From Brevundimonas vesicularis (GTDB lineage Bacteria; Pseudomonadota; Alphaproteobacteria; Caulobacterales; Caulobacteraceae), in NCBI RefSeq assembly GCF_027105095.1, contig NZ_CP114278.1:2294001-2358000 (forward strand): a stretch of 64,000 nt of DNA, in the 5' to 3' direction. Positions 16,753 to 27,497 of this stretch are shown in pieces (position 1 is the stretch's first letter; each line of letters opens with the position of its first letter). The notes beneath the pieces were generated by a model. It worked only from the letters and a program-made list of their open reading frames with translations, did not search any database and was not told the DNA's origin. The position numbers were made by a program, and so were the translations under genes.

Positions 16753-19227
16753 TCAAACGGCGATCCGCCGAGGCGGCCAGCGACGATAGACGATGTCGGC
16801 GACATAGAGGGCCAAAGCCAACCAACAGAGCCAGCCCCAAAGGTCCAGCGCCGAGGCGGGCGGACGTGCCGGCGAGAGGGCGACGGCGCTGATGCGAGAC
16901 GGATTTTGGATCACCGTCCCGCCCGTCAGACGCGCGAGTTCATCCAGTGGCAGGCCGTCGGCCTCGGAGACCGGGCGGTCGGACTGACCGCCGGAAACGG
17001 CCGGCAGCGCCGCTCGGGACACGCCGCGTCCGTCGCGAACCTCGGCGAGCACCGCAGACTTCGTCGGCGCAGGGCCTTCCGCCGTAAACAGAACCGGCGC
17101 CCGTTCGACTGTCGAAAGCGCGGGACCAGCTTGGCCTGCGGCGTCCATCAACCGGATCTGCGGCGCGTCGGCGCCGGCGCTGCGGACACGCTGCGCCACG
17201 ATCTTGACCCGGTCGCCGACGCGGCCGAGACGGACATCCCAGTCGGGTCGCGGGTCGGCCGTGCGGGCGATCAGGCCTTGCATCCAGTCGCCGTAGCCGG
17301 ACCAGTTGCGCCAACGGGCGGTTCCCTGCCCCACAGGCTCGGTCATCAGCGCCGTCACACGCCCGGCGCCCCATTGCCAGGACGCCAGAACCGGCTCGCC
17401 GGTCGTCGTGCGGATCAGGGTCTGCGCCAACGGCTTTACGCCCGCCTGGGTGTAGCCGTCCAACTGCCTGGGCGGGGCCGCCGCCAACTCACCCCAACCG
17501 AAAGATGGGGCGGATGCGGCCAGGGCGAAACCTCCGCGCTTAACGCCCGGCTGAGGCTTCTGCTGCGGCTGTTTGAAGTTGATCTCGACAAGGTTGAACT
17601 CGTCCCCAACGACATAGAACCGACCCCGCCCCAGCCGCGCCCACTGCGCCATCCGGGCTTGGCCCTCGACGCTGCCGCCGACCAGCACGGTCGATACAGT
17701 GACCTGGTCCTCGGCGATGTGTCGGATCAGTTGGGGATAGCGGTCGGCGTTCACCCCAGCATCCGAGATCACCAGGATATGGCGATAGCGGGCCTGGGTG
17801 TTCTGAAGCCCATAATAGGCTTCCTGCAGGGCGCCGAAGAGATGTTCGCTTCCGCCCTGGGCCTGGACCCGACCGATGGCGCGCTCGATCTCAGGAACAT
17901 CTCGCGCAGGCTGCATCGGCGCGACCCATTGGCGACCGCCGTAGAACTCGACCACGCCGACGCTGTCTGCCGGCGTGAGTTTGCGCACCGCCAGGCGCGC
18001 GACCTGCTTGCCCAGATCAAGCGGCGCGCCAAGCATCGAGCCTGACGTGTCGATCACGACGGCGACGGCGACGCTGGGATCCTCGGTCTGCTCGTCCTGG
18101 CGGATGGTCACGGGCAAGGCGGCGGCGAGCGGCGTGCCGGCGTAACCGCCCGCGGCGAAGGCGCTGTCCCCACCGGACACCATCAGGCCGAGACCGCGAG
18201 AGCGGACCGCCTCGATCAACCGTTGCTGCGAAGGAACCGGCAGCGCAGACGCGGGCACATCATCCAACATGACCGCGCGGTAGGCCGACAGGTCGATGCC
18301 GCCCAAGGCCGCCGGCGCCCGGCTGTCGATGCGAAGACCCGGACCCGCAAGTCTCTGAAGCGCCGCCGCGCCGCCGGCCTGGCCTCCGTCGACATACAGG
18401 ATGGGAAGCGGATCCTGCACGGCGGCCGCCGTCTCGAACTGGCTGGCGACAGCGCCGCCGCGTGTCAGCTCGATACGTAGCGGCATGAAGCCTGGTTGAT
18501 CGAGGGGGATGGCCAGAGCCACGCTGGCAGGGCCGTCGAGGTCGATCGGTCCAGCCCCGCCGACCCGCCGATCGCCGCTGAACACCGAGATCGACAAATC
18601 CTGCCCGACGCCGTCCAGCCGCACCCGCGCCGAGACGCGCTCGCCGGCGCGGCCTGCAGGAATGGCGACGTCGGAGATGAAGGCGTCCCGGCGTCCAACG
18701 GTGACTGGCACGCTGTCCACGACCACGCCACGCGCCAACAGGGCATCGACGGAACGCCCCCAGACGCGATCGGCGCCCAGGCCAGAGCCGATCATCGTGA
18801 CCCTGCCCTCTGAGCCGAGCGGGAAAGCTGCAAGCGCTAAATCAAGCGCATGAGAGATGCCACCCGTCTGGCCGCTTTCCGGCAAGGTGACGTGCCGCGC
18901 CGCCTTCAGGGCGAGAGGCGCGCCGCCCCGCTGGATGACAACGACGGGGCCGTTGCGTTCCACCCGCGCCACCACCGATTGGGCGGCCGAGGCGGCAAGC
19001 GCGCGAGACGCAGGCGAAAGCGCAGCGCCCTGATCCACGATGATCACCGACGTCGGACCGCCCCGACGCACAATCAGACTGGGTTGAGCCAGGGCCGCGA
19101 CGAGCGCCACGAAGACGGTCGTACGAAGGGCAACGCGCACCCTGGAAGCCTTGCGCGCCCACCAGACGAATCCGGGGATCAGCAGCAGGAGCCAGCCCGC
19201 CTCAGGATGAAGAAAGGTCAGGTTCAC
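16753..19227 (-). CDS. Membrane VWA-domain protein of the MoxR partner operon
   Basis: 824 residues. An N-terminal BatA-like segment with two membrane helices (GWLLLLIPGFVWWA; TTVFVALVAALAQP) is followed by a glutamine-amidotransferase-like region. A von Willebrand A domain has the MIDAS motif DTSGS near residue 393. A Gly/Ala-rich region and a last membrane helix near the C-terminus (LWGWLCWLALALYVADIVY) complete it. VWA domains bind metal and protein partners, and MoxR ATPases are thought to remodel such complexes. It sits 10 bases from both neighbours, BatA-like upstream and TPR downstream. Confidence 0.85.
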   Translation of the reverse strand: MNLTFLHPEAGWLLLLIPGFVWWARKASRVRVALRTTVFVALVAALAQPSLIVRRGGPTSVIIVDQGAALSPASRALAASAAQSVVARVERNGPVVVIQRGGAPLALKAARHVTLPESGQTGGISHALDLALAAFPLGSEGRVTMIGSGLGADRVWGRSVDALLARGVVVDSVPVTVGRRDAFISDVAIPAGRAGERVSARVRLDGVGQDLSISVFSGDRRVGGAGPIDLDGPASVALAIPLDQPGFMPLRIELTRGGAVASQFETAAAVQDPLPILYVDGGQAGGAAALQRLAGPGLRIDSRAPAALGGIDLSAYRAVMLDDVPASALPVPSQQRLIEAVRSRGLGLMVSGGDSAFAAGGYAGTPLAAALPVTIRQDEQTEDPSVAVAVVIDTSGSMLGAPLDLGKQVARLAVRKLTPADSVGVVEFYGGRQWVAPMQPARDVPEIERAIGRVQAQGGSEHLFGALQEAYYGLQNTQARYRHILVISDAGVNADRYPQLIRHIAEDQVTVSTVLVGGSVEGQARMAQWARLGRGRFYVVGDEFNLVEINFKQPQQKPQPGVKRGGFALAASAPSFGWGELAAAPPRQLDGYTQAGVKPLAQTLIRTTTGEPVLASWQWGAGRVTALMTEPVGQGTARWRNWSGYGDWMQGLIARTADPRPDWDVRLGRVGDRVKIVAQRVRSAGADAPQIRLMDAAGQAGPALSTVERAPVLFTAEGPAPTKSAVLAEVRDGRGVSRAALPAVSGGQSDRPVSEADGLPLDELARLTGGTVIQNPSRISAVALSPARPPASALDLWGWLCWLALALYVADIVYRRWPPRRIAV

Positions 19228-19237
19228 GGCGCGGTTC

Positions 19238-20947
19238 TCAGGCCATCGCGCCGCGCTGATGCAGCCGCCACTCGAGCAACAACAGCAGACCGGCGATCAC
19301 GACGAGCAGGATGAAAAGAAGATCGACAGCCGGACCCCGCACCGACGTCACGACGACATCGGAAGGCGCGGCGCTGGCGGCGTCCATCGTGATCTCGCGA
19401 TCCGTCAAGGAGACGGCCAGGCGCAGGTCGCCGATCCGGGTCTCGCCCGCCTGGCTCAAATACAGGTCGCCGTTCAGGGCGCGTTCGGCGATCCGGCGAT
19501 CGGAAGACAGGCCATAGAGGTCCGACTGATCAGTCAGATCGGTTCCGGCCTGGGCATAGGGAACCCAGGGGCCGGCATCCACCAGCCAGGACAGGGTGCG
19601 CGACACGAAGACGGGGAAGCTGGCGGCCGCCGGAAATCCACCGCCATCGTCGAACAGGGCCGACCAGACCGCCACGCTCCGCTGCTGGCCCGGCCGCGTT
19701 TCAGCCGAGACATCGCGCCGTGTCGTGCGGGCCAGCGCCTGGGTCTCGACGTCGGACATCCCAAGGGCGTCCAGCGCGCCGGACAGGTCCGGCTCAGGCT
19801 CGCCGACGCCATAGGTGAAGACAAAAGCGGGCTGATCGCCAGATTGGGTGACGACCAGGGCTGGGCGGTCCTCGCCGAACCGCTCGCCTGAACGCCGCAC
19901 CACGACCTGGGCGTCCTGCGGCGCTGTGACAGAAAAGGCGGGATTGAGCCTCACGGCGCGCACGACGGCGGCGGGGGCGCCCGGCGACAAGGCGACGTTT
20001 ACAGGGCGCTCGTCCGGCAGGCGCAAGCTGGCTTGGTCGTCCGCTGGGAAGGCGTCTGGGCGCGCCAGTCGGACGGTGAACAGAGCGCCGTCCGCGACCA
20101 CGTCCCGAACGATCAGCCGTCCGTCGGGACGAGCTAGGGTTTCGACCCCGACATCGCGCCCATCGCGACTGAAACGCAGGGCGTCCGCCGGCAAGGGACG
20201 ACCATCTGCGCCGGTCGCCTCAACCAGGATATCCGCACGAACGGCGTCGCCTGAGGCGGCGGGCGATGCGCCGAGTGCGACCACGCCGCGATTGTCCGGC
20301 GTCGGTGCGGCCAGATAGCCATAGACCAGACGCCGATCGGCAGATGGCGCGACTGTCCGCGCGCCCGACCAGGCGCCGTAATAGTGGATGACGGAAGGCC
20401 GACCCGACGACGCCGCGCCGTCCAACTCACGACCGGCGACGGCATGGGCAAAGCTGGAGGGCGCGGGCCGGGCCTTCACGTCTTCCAGCCGTTGACTGAG
20501 CAGGGCGAGGTTTTCGCCAGGCTGCAGCAGCGGCGTGGCGACCGCGCCGTCCAGATAGACGGCGCGGCGCGCGGGATCGGTGTTCCGGGCATCGGCGATC
20601 AGGGCGCGACGCGCCTGCGCCAGGTCGTCACGTCCCATCAGCACGGCCGAGGCGTCGAGGTAGAAGATGTGATCCGCTGCGTCTCGACCGGGCGTCATCT
20701 CGGGCCGTGCGCCGGCGATCCAGAGCAACAGGGCGATCGTCAGGATCAGCAGATAGGCCAACCAGCGCTGGAACCGCTGCCGAAACACTCGCAAGGGTGT
20801 GACCCTGGCCGCCTGCGCCCAAAGGCCGGCAGCGGCGATCCGCACAAGCTTCTGTCGCGCCTTCAGAATCTGCAAGGCGAACAGCAGGGCGGCGAGGCCG
20901 ACGGCGCCGGCGATGACCGCCCACATCGGAAGGGACAGGAAACTCAC
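19238..20947 (-). CDS. BatA-like membrane protein
   Basis: 569 residues. The N-terminus has the aerotolerance-regulator (BatA) layout: a helix (MWAVIAGAVGLAALLFALQIL), a short positively charged loop, and a second helix (AYLLILTIALLLWIAGA). A long periplasmic region follows without a clear MIDAS motif, so a degenerate VWA fold is possible. One C-terminal helix (DLLFILLVVIAGLLLLLEW) ends it. The start overlaps the DUF58 gene by 4 bases (ATGA). Likely a membrane partner of the VWA and TPR proteins in a MoxR-dependent complex. Confidence 0.8.
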   Translation of the reverse strand: MSFLSLPMWAVIAGAVGLAALLFALQILKARQKLVRIAAAGLWAQAARVTPLRVFRQRFQRWLAYLLILTIALLLWIAGARPEMTPGRDAADHIFYLDASAVLMGRDDLAQARRALIADARNTDPARRAVYLDGAVATPLLQPGENLALLSQRLEDVKARPAPSSFAHAVAGRELDGAASSGRPSVIHYYGAWSGARTVAPSADRRLVYGYLAAPTPDNRGVVALGASPAASGDAVRADILVEATGADGRPLPADALRFSRDGRDVGVETLARPDGRLIVRDVVADGALFTVRLARPDAFPADDQASLRLPDERPVNVALSPGAPAAVVRAVRLNPAFSVTAPQDAQVVVRRSGERFGEDRPALVVTQSGDQPAFVFTYGVGEPEPDLSGALDALGMSDVETQALARTTRRDVSAETRPGQQRSVAVWSALFDDGGGFPAAASFPVFVSRTLSWLVDAGPWVPYAQAGTDLTDQSDLYGLSSDRRIAERALNGDLYLSQAGETRIGDLRLAVSLTDREITMDAASAAPSDVVVTSVRGPAVDLLFILLVVIAGLLLLLEWRLHQRGAMA

Positions 20948-21903
20948 AGCCTGACCCCGCCCTGGCCGAACAGGGCCGACAGTTGGTCGCGCACCGGCCG
21001 GTCGGCGTCGATCTGGACGAGACCCGCCCCCCGTGTCCGGGCGAAGTCCGACAGGACGTTGCTGAAGTGACGGTAGGCGGCCTTGTAGCGGGCCATCAGA
21101 TCGGGCGTGACCGTAACCGAGGTCGGCTGGGCGTGTTCGCCGTCTTCAAGTAGGATGTCGCCGTTCAAATCCGGGTGACGCTCAGGATCGGCGTCATGAG
21201 CTTTGACGATCTGCACCAGCAGAAGCCGGTGCGGCAGTTGCTCCAGCCCGCGCACCACGGCCTCGACGCCCGCTTCATCGAAGAAGTCCGACACCACGAT
21301 CACCAACCCCTGGCGCAAGCGAAGGCCGGCCAGGTGAGAGAGGGCCGCCGCCAGGCCTGTGCCTTGCAGCGCCGAATATCCCGCCAGGCTATGCGCTACG
21401 CGTGCGAGGTTGCCCTTTCCGGAGACCGCTCGAAACTCGATTTCCAGCTTGTCAGAGAAGGGGAAGAGGCCGACGGAATCGTGCTGGTCCAAGGCCACCG
21501 CCGCCAGGGCCAGGGTCGCCGCCTGGGCCGCATGAATGCGCGGCGGCTGTTCGACGAACAGGCTCCGCGACCGATCCACCAAGAAATAGACCGGCATGTC
21601 CTGGCTTTCTTCGAACACCCGCACGAACAGGCGTCCCAGGCGGCGATAGACGTTCCAGTCGATGGCACGCAGGTCGTCGCCTGCCACATAGGGTTTGAAG
21701 TCGGCGAACTCCGCGCCCTGTCCCCGCGCGTTGGTCCTTTGCTCGGCCAAACGGCCGCCCTTCTGGGCGCGAGATATCCGCAGCGAAAACGGACGAAGCG
21801 CCGCCAGAAAGGCTGGATCGAACAGCGCCTCGAAGGTCAGGGGATCGGCGAGGCCAGCGACTGCGGCTGGCGCGGCGACGGCCGCGCGACGGTGAAAGAG
21901 CAT
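20944..21903 (-). CDS. DUF58 family protein
   Basis: 319 residues. The DUF58 signature GAEFADFKPYVAGDDLRAIDWNVYRRLGRLFVRVFEE is clear near residues 65-100, followed by a VWA-like fold with VDRSRSLFV in place of a perfect MIDAS. DUF58 proteins almost always accompany MoxR ATPases and are taken to be their adaptors or substrates. Here MoxR is encoded about 4.5 kb away, beyond the divergent M16 gene. The start overlaps the upstream gene by one base and the end overlaps the BatA-like gene by four. Confidence 0.9.
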   Translation of the reverse strand: MLFHRRAAVAAPAAVAGLADPLTFEALFDPAFLAALRPFSLRISRAQKGGRLAEQRTNARGQGAEFADFKPYVAGDDLRAIDWNVYRRLGRLFVRVFEESQDMPVYFLVDRSRSLFVEQPPRIHAAQAATLALAAVALDQHDSVGLFPFSDKLEIEFRAVSGKGNLARVAHSLAGYSALQGTGLAAALSHLAGLRLRQGLVIVVSDFFDEAGVEAVVRGLEQLPHRLLLVQIVKAHDADPERHPDLNGDILLEDGEHAQPTSVTVTPDLMARYKAAYRHFSNVLSDFARTRGAGLVQIDADRPVRDQLSALFGQGGVRL

Positions 21904-23369
21904 CAGCGGCCGCCCGCGTTGCGCGCATTGAAGTAGTCGCGCGTGACACGCAGGTCTTGGGCGCTGGCGGCCAGCGGCGCTGTCCGTCGCGCCTCGCCCC
22001 GAGCGCTCCCACGATCCTGGGCCGACGCGCCACGCGCCGGCAGGGGCTGGGGCACGCCATCACGTGTGGTGGTGCTGACGCGGCCGGGACTCATCATCCC
22101 GCTGAGTTGATCCTGCATCGGGGTGGCCAGCATCAGGCTGGACACGCCGCGACCCTTTTTGGGACCAGTCTCGGCTCCGCTCTGACTGCCATTCTCGCCC
22201 TGCCCGCCGCCCTGCTCTCGGCTGGACTGGCCCTGATCGCCACGCCGGCTGCGCCCGGGCTGCTGCCCCTCGCCGCTCTGCGATGACCCGGAACCCTCCT
22301 GAGGCGGCTGAGGCCGGCTGGCCGACGGCGCGTTCTGGCGGGCGCCGGCGGACTGTCCGCCCGACGTGCGGGAGGTCGACGCGTCAGCTTCGATCTGGGC
22401 GCCGGCCACGCCTTGCGCCTCTTGCGCCTCATCGCGGGGTTGCTCGCCGTCAGAACCCTGAGCCGCGCCGGTGCGGGACGCGCTGGTTCCCGCTCCGCCC
22501 TGACCGCCGCGGCCCGCGCCTTCGCCGCTGGCGGCGGACTGGGACGGCGCCGCCGGACGCGCGGCGGCGCTTTGCGCCGGCGCGGCGGCGCCCCCCGACG
22601 GCGACAGGCGGGCGATCAGGCGCTGAAACGCGGCGATCAATCCAGCCCCGGGCTTGTCCTCACCGCTCCGAACGGCAGCGCCCGCGTCACGACCTGTTTC
22701 TGCAAAGGGAGCCGCTCCAGCCATCAACGGTGGATCGACCGAGGGATCGTCGGACACGGCGACGGCCGATCTTGGCGTCAGGTCGCTTCTCGCCGGGTTC
22801 GACGCTCCGCCGGCGGCGCCCGTTGCGAACTGAGGCATGACGAAGGCGGCGCCGAGGCACAGGAGGCCCGCGACCGGCCAAAGCCAGAGGCGTGAGCGGC
22901 CAAGCCTCAGCGCGCCTGCTTCATCGGCCAGCGGACTGTCCTGCGCCCGAGCCACCCACGGCGCCGCCTCCAGCAGGGCAGCATCATGAAAGGCGGTCCG
23001 GCGATCCAGCCGTTCAAACTCGTCGGACGTCTGCAGACGGTCGTTCAACCTCAGACGCTGATCGAGAAGCGCCAAGGCCGCAGTGCGGGACCGCGCAGTC
23101 GACTGATGCGCTTGAGCATAGGCCAGGCCTATCGCCACCACAGGAGGAACGACGACGGCGATGGCCGTTGCGATCAAGCTTGGCGCGACAAACGGAGCAC
23201 TCAATACGAGCGCCGCAGGGCCGAGAAGCGAAGCGGGCGCGGCCCAGGCCAGCGCCGTTCCGAAAACCTGACGTCGACCCATGGTCGACAGCACGTTGCG
23301 GCCGCGCGTCTCGAGACGATCGAGGCGACGACGCAACCCATCATCGACGCCCTGGATCATCCGTTCCAT
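21903..23369 (-). CDS. Membrane protein with long low-complexity tail, first gene of the operon
   Basis: 488 residues, family not recognised. Two hydrophobic helices lie at about 48-92 and one at about 160-185 (LWLWPVAGLLCLGAAFVMP). The stretch from about 245 to 410 is dominated by Ala, Gly, Ser and Gln and is probably disordered. The C-terminus has a conserved-looking SSLMLATPMQDQLSGMM. It opens the five-step coupled series DUF58, BatA-like, VWA, TPR, kinase and lies 44 bases from box B. Its place suggests a membrane anchor or regulator of the MoxR complex. An alternative ATG three codons downstream has a somewhat better ribosome site. Confidence 0.75.
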   Translation of the reverse strand: MERMIQGVDDGLRRRLDRLETRGRNVLSTMGRRQVFGTALAWAAPASLLGPAALVLSAPFVAPSLIATAIAVVVPPVVAIGLAYAQAHQSTARSRTAALALLDQRLRLNDRLQTSDEFERLDRRTAFHDAALLEAAPWVARAQDSPLADEAGALRLGRSRLWLWPVAGLLCLGAAFVMPQFATGAAGGASNPARSDLTPRSAVAVSDDPSVDPPLMAGAAPFAETGRDAGAAVRSGEDKPGAGLIAAFQRLIARLSPSGGAAAPAQSAAARPAAPSQSAASGEGAGRGGQGGAGTSASRTGAAQGSDGEQPRDEAQEAQGVAGAQIEADASTSRTSGGQSAGARQNAPSASRPQPPQEGSGSSQSGEGQQPGRSRRGDQGQSSREQGGGQGENGSQSGAETGPKKGRGVSSLMLATPMQDQLSGMMSPGRVSTTTRDGVPQPLPARGASAQDRGSARGEARRTAPLAASAQDLRVTRDYFNARNAGGR

Positions 23370-23413
23370 TTCGACCCGCGCAAACTCATCAGAACTGTCA
23401 CATAGGACCGTCA

Positions 23414-23431
23414 GCTTGCACCAACCTTACA
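23414..23431 (-). promoter_or_regulatory. PhoB-like box B (MoxR-partner operon promoter)
   Basis: Coding strand TGTAAGG-TTGG-TGCAAGC: two 7-base direct repeats with a 4-base spacer. TATGTG begins nine bases downstream, a good -10 candidate. It shares the divergent intergenic region with box C. Confidence 0.65.
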
Positions 23432-23487
23432 GCCTGTGCGCTAGCGAGGGCCATTTTTCCTTGCGCTCCAAGGGCGAGGCTGTCGGA

Positions 23488-23505
23488 CGTCAGGCTGGCG
23501 CAAGC
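23488..23505 (+). promoter_or_regulatory. PhoB-like box C (M16 peptidase promoter)
   Basis: Reads CGTCAGG-CTGG-CGCAAGC on the plus strand, pointing to the divergent M16 gene 49 bases downstream. It is the only box on this strand, as expected from the gene's direction. The -10 is weaker: TTGATG after nine bases, or TATGTT after four. Confidence 0.6.
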
Positions 23506-23554
23506 TTCGTATGTTTGATGGCGGCCACGCGACTTCGGCGTGTGAGGATCGACC

Positions 23555-26302
23555 TTGAAGACCTTCGGAAAACCCATCGCCGGCGTCGTGCTGGCCGTCC
23601 TTTTGTCCTGCGGCGCCTCGAGCGTGGCGCTGGCCCAGGCGCGCCCCGAACTGGGCCAGGTCCGCATCCCCTACGAGACCTTCACCCTCCCGAACGGCCT
23701 GACGACCCTGGTCTACACCGATCACACCGCGCCCACGGTTTTTGTCGGCGTCTGGTACCGGATCGGCTCCAAGGACGAGCCCGTCGGAAAGACCGGCTTC
23801 GCCCATCTGTTCGAACATTTGATGTTCCAGCCGACGGTCAATCGTCCCACCGAATATTTCACGCCGCTGGAAGCCGTTGGAGCCACGGGCCTGAACGGCA
23901 GCACCACAACCGATTACACAAACTATATCCAGACGGTGCCCACCAACGCGCTAGACCGGGCTTTGTGGATGGAAGCGGACCGCATGGGCCATCTGACAGA
24001 CGGGATGACGCAGGCGCTGCTCGACGAGCAGCGGGCCGTGGTGAAGAACGAGAAGCGCCAGAGCGAACTCGGCCCGGGTCGGGCGGCTGAGGCGCAGTTC
24101 CTCAAGAGCTACTACCCTGCCGGACACCCTTACGCCCATACGACCATCGGTTCGATGGAGGATTTGGACGCCGCCACCCTTGGCGACGTCAAGGCCTGGT
24201 TCGACGCCAACTACGGCGCCTCCAATGCCGTGCTGGTCCTTGCGGGCGACATCGACGCCGCGACGGCGCGCGAAAAGGTCGCCTTCTATTTCGGCGGCGT
24301 TCGCCAGGGCGAGCCGATCAGTCGACCGGATCGCTGGACTCCGTCGATGCCCGACATCCGGCGCGATATTGTCTATGAGAATATTCCGGCGGCCGTCATT
24401 TCGCGGACCTGGCCGCTCAGCAATGCGTCGCCGCGCGAAAACACGCTCTCGCAACTCGCAGCCCGTGCGATGGCGGCGGGGCGCGGCACGCCGCTGCACG
24501 ACGCTCTGGTCGACAGGCTGAAAATCGCCGACGGCGTGTCCGCATCCGTCGGCGAAGGTCAACTGGCCAGCGCCTTCACCCTGTCCGTCGCCCTGAAGCC
24601 TGGCGTGACGCCGCAGGCCGCCGGCGAGGCCATCGATCGCGAACTGGCGGCCTTCTTCGCCGCTGGACCCGACCCAGATCGTCTGGAACAGGTCGTGACG
24701 GCCACCGACATCTCTCTCCTGAAAACGATGGAAAGCAGCGCAGCGATCGGCGCCTGGCTCGCCAACGGCGCCGTGACGCACGACGACCCTGTCTATTTCC
24801 TCAAGCAGCGCGAATGGATCAGCGATGTCGATCCGGACGCATTGGCGCGGCTGACGCAGAGCGTGCTCTCGCGGCCCTACTATGAGCTGGTCCAGCTTCC
24901 GACGCCGGTTCCTGTCGCCGCACCGTCCGGCGTAGCCGACCCCACGCGCATGCCCGATCCCGGCCCGGCGGACACGACGATCGCCTTCCCCGCCGTGGCC
25001 GAGGCGACGCTCGCCAACGGGCTCAAGATCGTTGTGGCCAATCGCCCTAATCTTCCGATCGTGAGCGCCAGCCTGCAGTTCTCAACCGGCGCGCTTGCCG
25101 AAGAGGCGTATGGACGTGGCACGGCCAATCGCGCCGTGGCCATGCTGACCAGCGGCTCGCGCCGCTACACCGTCGAACAGCTGCAGCGCGAGGCGACCAA
25201 GGCTGGCGTCAACATCGCCGCCGGTGCTGAAAGTCGGCAGAGCGCCGTGAGTTGGACCATGCTCGCCGCGCGCCTGGACGACGGCTTCAGGTTTGTTTCC
25301 GAGGTGGTGCGGCACCCCACCTACCCTCAGACCGAGATCGACAAGGCGTTAGATCAAGTCGCCCCCCAGTTCGACGCCTATGAGCGCAATCCGCTCCAGG
25401 CGGCCGGCCCAATCTATTCTCGAGCGATATGGGGCGAAGACCATCCTCTCGGTCGTATCGGCACGCGCGAAGACGCCAAGGCCGTGTCACGCGACGATAT
25501 CCAAGCTTTCCACGATCGCGAGATCGGCCCGAACAACGCCACCCTCTATATCGTTGGCGACATCACACTCGAGCAGGCTAAGTCGCTGGCGCAGTCATAT
25601 TTCGGCGACTGGCGACGCATCACCCCGACACCTCTCAACGAGCGAGGCGCGGCGACCGGCGTCCCAGGTCGCATCATCCTGGTTGACGCGCCTGGTGCAG
25701 CTCAGACGAGCCTGACGGTGGGCGAGCTGACCACGCCGTTCGTCGCGGAACAGGCGGCGGCGTCCCTAGCGGACTCCATCCTGGGCGCCGCCTTCAACAG
25801 CCGGCTGAATATGAATCTGCGCGAGGAGAAGGGGTGGACCTACGGCTTCACCGGCGGCGTGGCCGACACGCCCGTTGGCCCACGCACCTTCACCGCCTCA
25901 GGCACGGTCGAGGCCGGCCGGACGGCCGACGCGATGGCGGAGATCCGCAAGGAGATCGCCGCCTATGTCGCCGACAGGCCGGCCACGGCCGAAGAGTTGG
26001 AACGGGATCGCACCGCGCGGACGCTTGCCCTGCCCTCGGCCTTTTCCGGCAACGGCGCCTTCCTTGCGGCGATGACCAGCGCGGCGGCGTATGGCCAGCC
26101 GTACGATCATGCAGCGTCTTCAGGCGCTCGTCTGACGGCGGTCACGCTCGATCAGGTCCAGGCTGTCGCCCGGCGGACCTACGATCCGGCCCGCCTGACC
26201 TGGGTCGTGGTGGGCGACCTGTCCAAGATCGAGACCTCCGTCCGCGCGCTCAACTATGGCCCTGTCGAGGTCTGGGACGTCTATGGCCACAAGGTCCGCT
26301 AA
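23555..26302 (+). CDS. Periplasmic M16 family zinc peptidase (two-domain)
   Basis: 915 residues with a TTG start preceded by GAGGATC. A signal peptide (VVLAVLLSCGASSVALAQ) points to the periplasm. The N-terminal M16 domain carries the inverted zinc motif HLFEH in GFAHLFEHLMF near residues 85-95, with the further Glu in EQRAVVKNEKRQ. The second half (from about 480) repeats the M16 fold without the zinc motif, as in pitrilysin-type clamshell peptidases that degrade peptides held inside a chamber. It is transcribed away from the MoxR-partner operon, but under a copy of the same box, so I place it in the same regulon. A peptide substrate is likely. Confidence 0.93.
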   Translation: MKTFGKPIAGVVLAVLLSCGASSVALAQARPELGQVRIPYETFTLPNGLTTLVYTDHTAPTVFVGVWYRIGSKDEPVGKTGFAHLFEHLMFQPTVNRPTEYFTPLEAVGATGLNGSTTTDYTNYIQTVPTNALDRALWMEADRMGHLTDGMTQALLDEQRAVVKNEKRQSELGPGRAAEAQFLKSYYPAGHPYAHTTIGSMEDLDAATLGDVKAWFDANYGASNAVLVLAGDIDAATAREKVAFYFGGVRQGEPISRPDRWTPSMPDIRRDIVYENIPAAVISRTWPLSNASPRENTLSQLAARAMAAGRGTPLHDALVDRLKIADGVSASVGEGQLASAFTLSVALKPGVTPQAAGEAIDRELAAFFAAGPDPDRLEQVVTATDISLLKTMESSAAIGAWLANGAVTHDDPVYFLKQREWISDVDPDALARLTQSVLSRPYYELVQLPTPVPVAAPSGVADPTRMPDPGPADTTIAFPAVAEATLANGLKIVVANRPNLPIVSASLQFSTGALAEEAYGRGTANRAVAMLTSGSRRYTVEQLQREATKAGVNIAAGAESRQSAVSWTMLAARLDDGFRFVSEVVRHPTYPQTEIDKALDQVAPQFDAYERNPLQAAGPIYSRAIWGEDHPLGRIGTREDAKAVSRDDIQAFHDREIGPNNATLYIVGDITLEQAKSLAQSYFGDWRRITPTPLNERGAATGVPGRIILVDAPGAAQTSLTVGELTTPFVAEQAAASLADSILGAAFNSRLNMNLREEKGWTYGFTGGVADTPVGPRTFTASGTVEAGRTADAMAEIRKEIAAYVADRPATAEELERDRTARTLALPSAFSGNGAFLAAMTSAAAYGQPYDHAASSGARLTAVTLDQVQAVARRTYDPARLTWVVVGDLSKIETSVRALNYGPVEVWDVYGHKVR

Positions 26303-26317
26303 TCGGCGGACCTCCTC

Positions 26318-26355
26318 AAAAAAAGCGCCGCGGGCCAAGCAGGATCCCGCGGCGC
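26318..26355 (-). terminator. Rho-independent terminator of moxR
   Basis: A perfect 10-base stem, GCGCCGCGGG at 26325-26334 pairing with CCCGCGGCGC at 26346-26355. On the minus strand it is followed by seven T (26318-26324). It lies between the convergent M16 and MoxR genes. It fits MoxR best, but may also slow M16 transcripts. Confidence 0.85.
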
Positions 26356-26390
26356 CCTTAAGCACCCTCTTTGACGGTCCAGATTGGGGG

Positions 26391-27407
<1,017 letters not shown>

Positions 27408-27455
27408 TGAAAATCCGCACACTTAGATCCAGTCAAACAGGGTATGGCATAGAAG

Positions 27456-27473
27456 GCTTGCACCAGTCTGGCA
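27456..27473 (-). promoter_or_regulatory. PhoB-like box D (moxR promoter)
   Basis: Coding strand TGCCAGA-CTGG-TGCAAGC, close to the consensus. CATACC begins nine bases downstream. It lies in the gap between the response regulator gene and moxR, so moxR can be transcribed on its own. Confidence 0.65.
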
Positions 27474-27497
27474 GGCCTTTCGAAAGCCGAAGCGGCG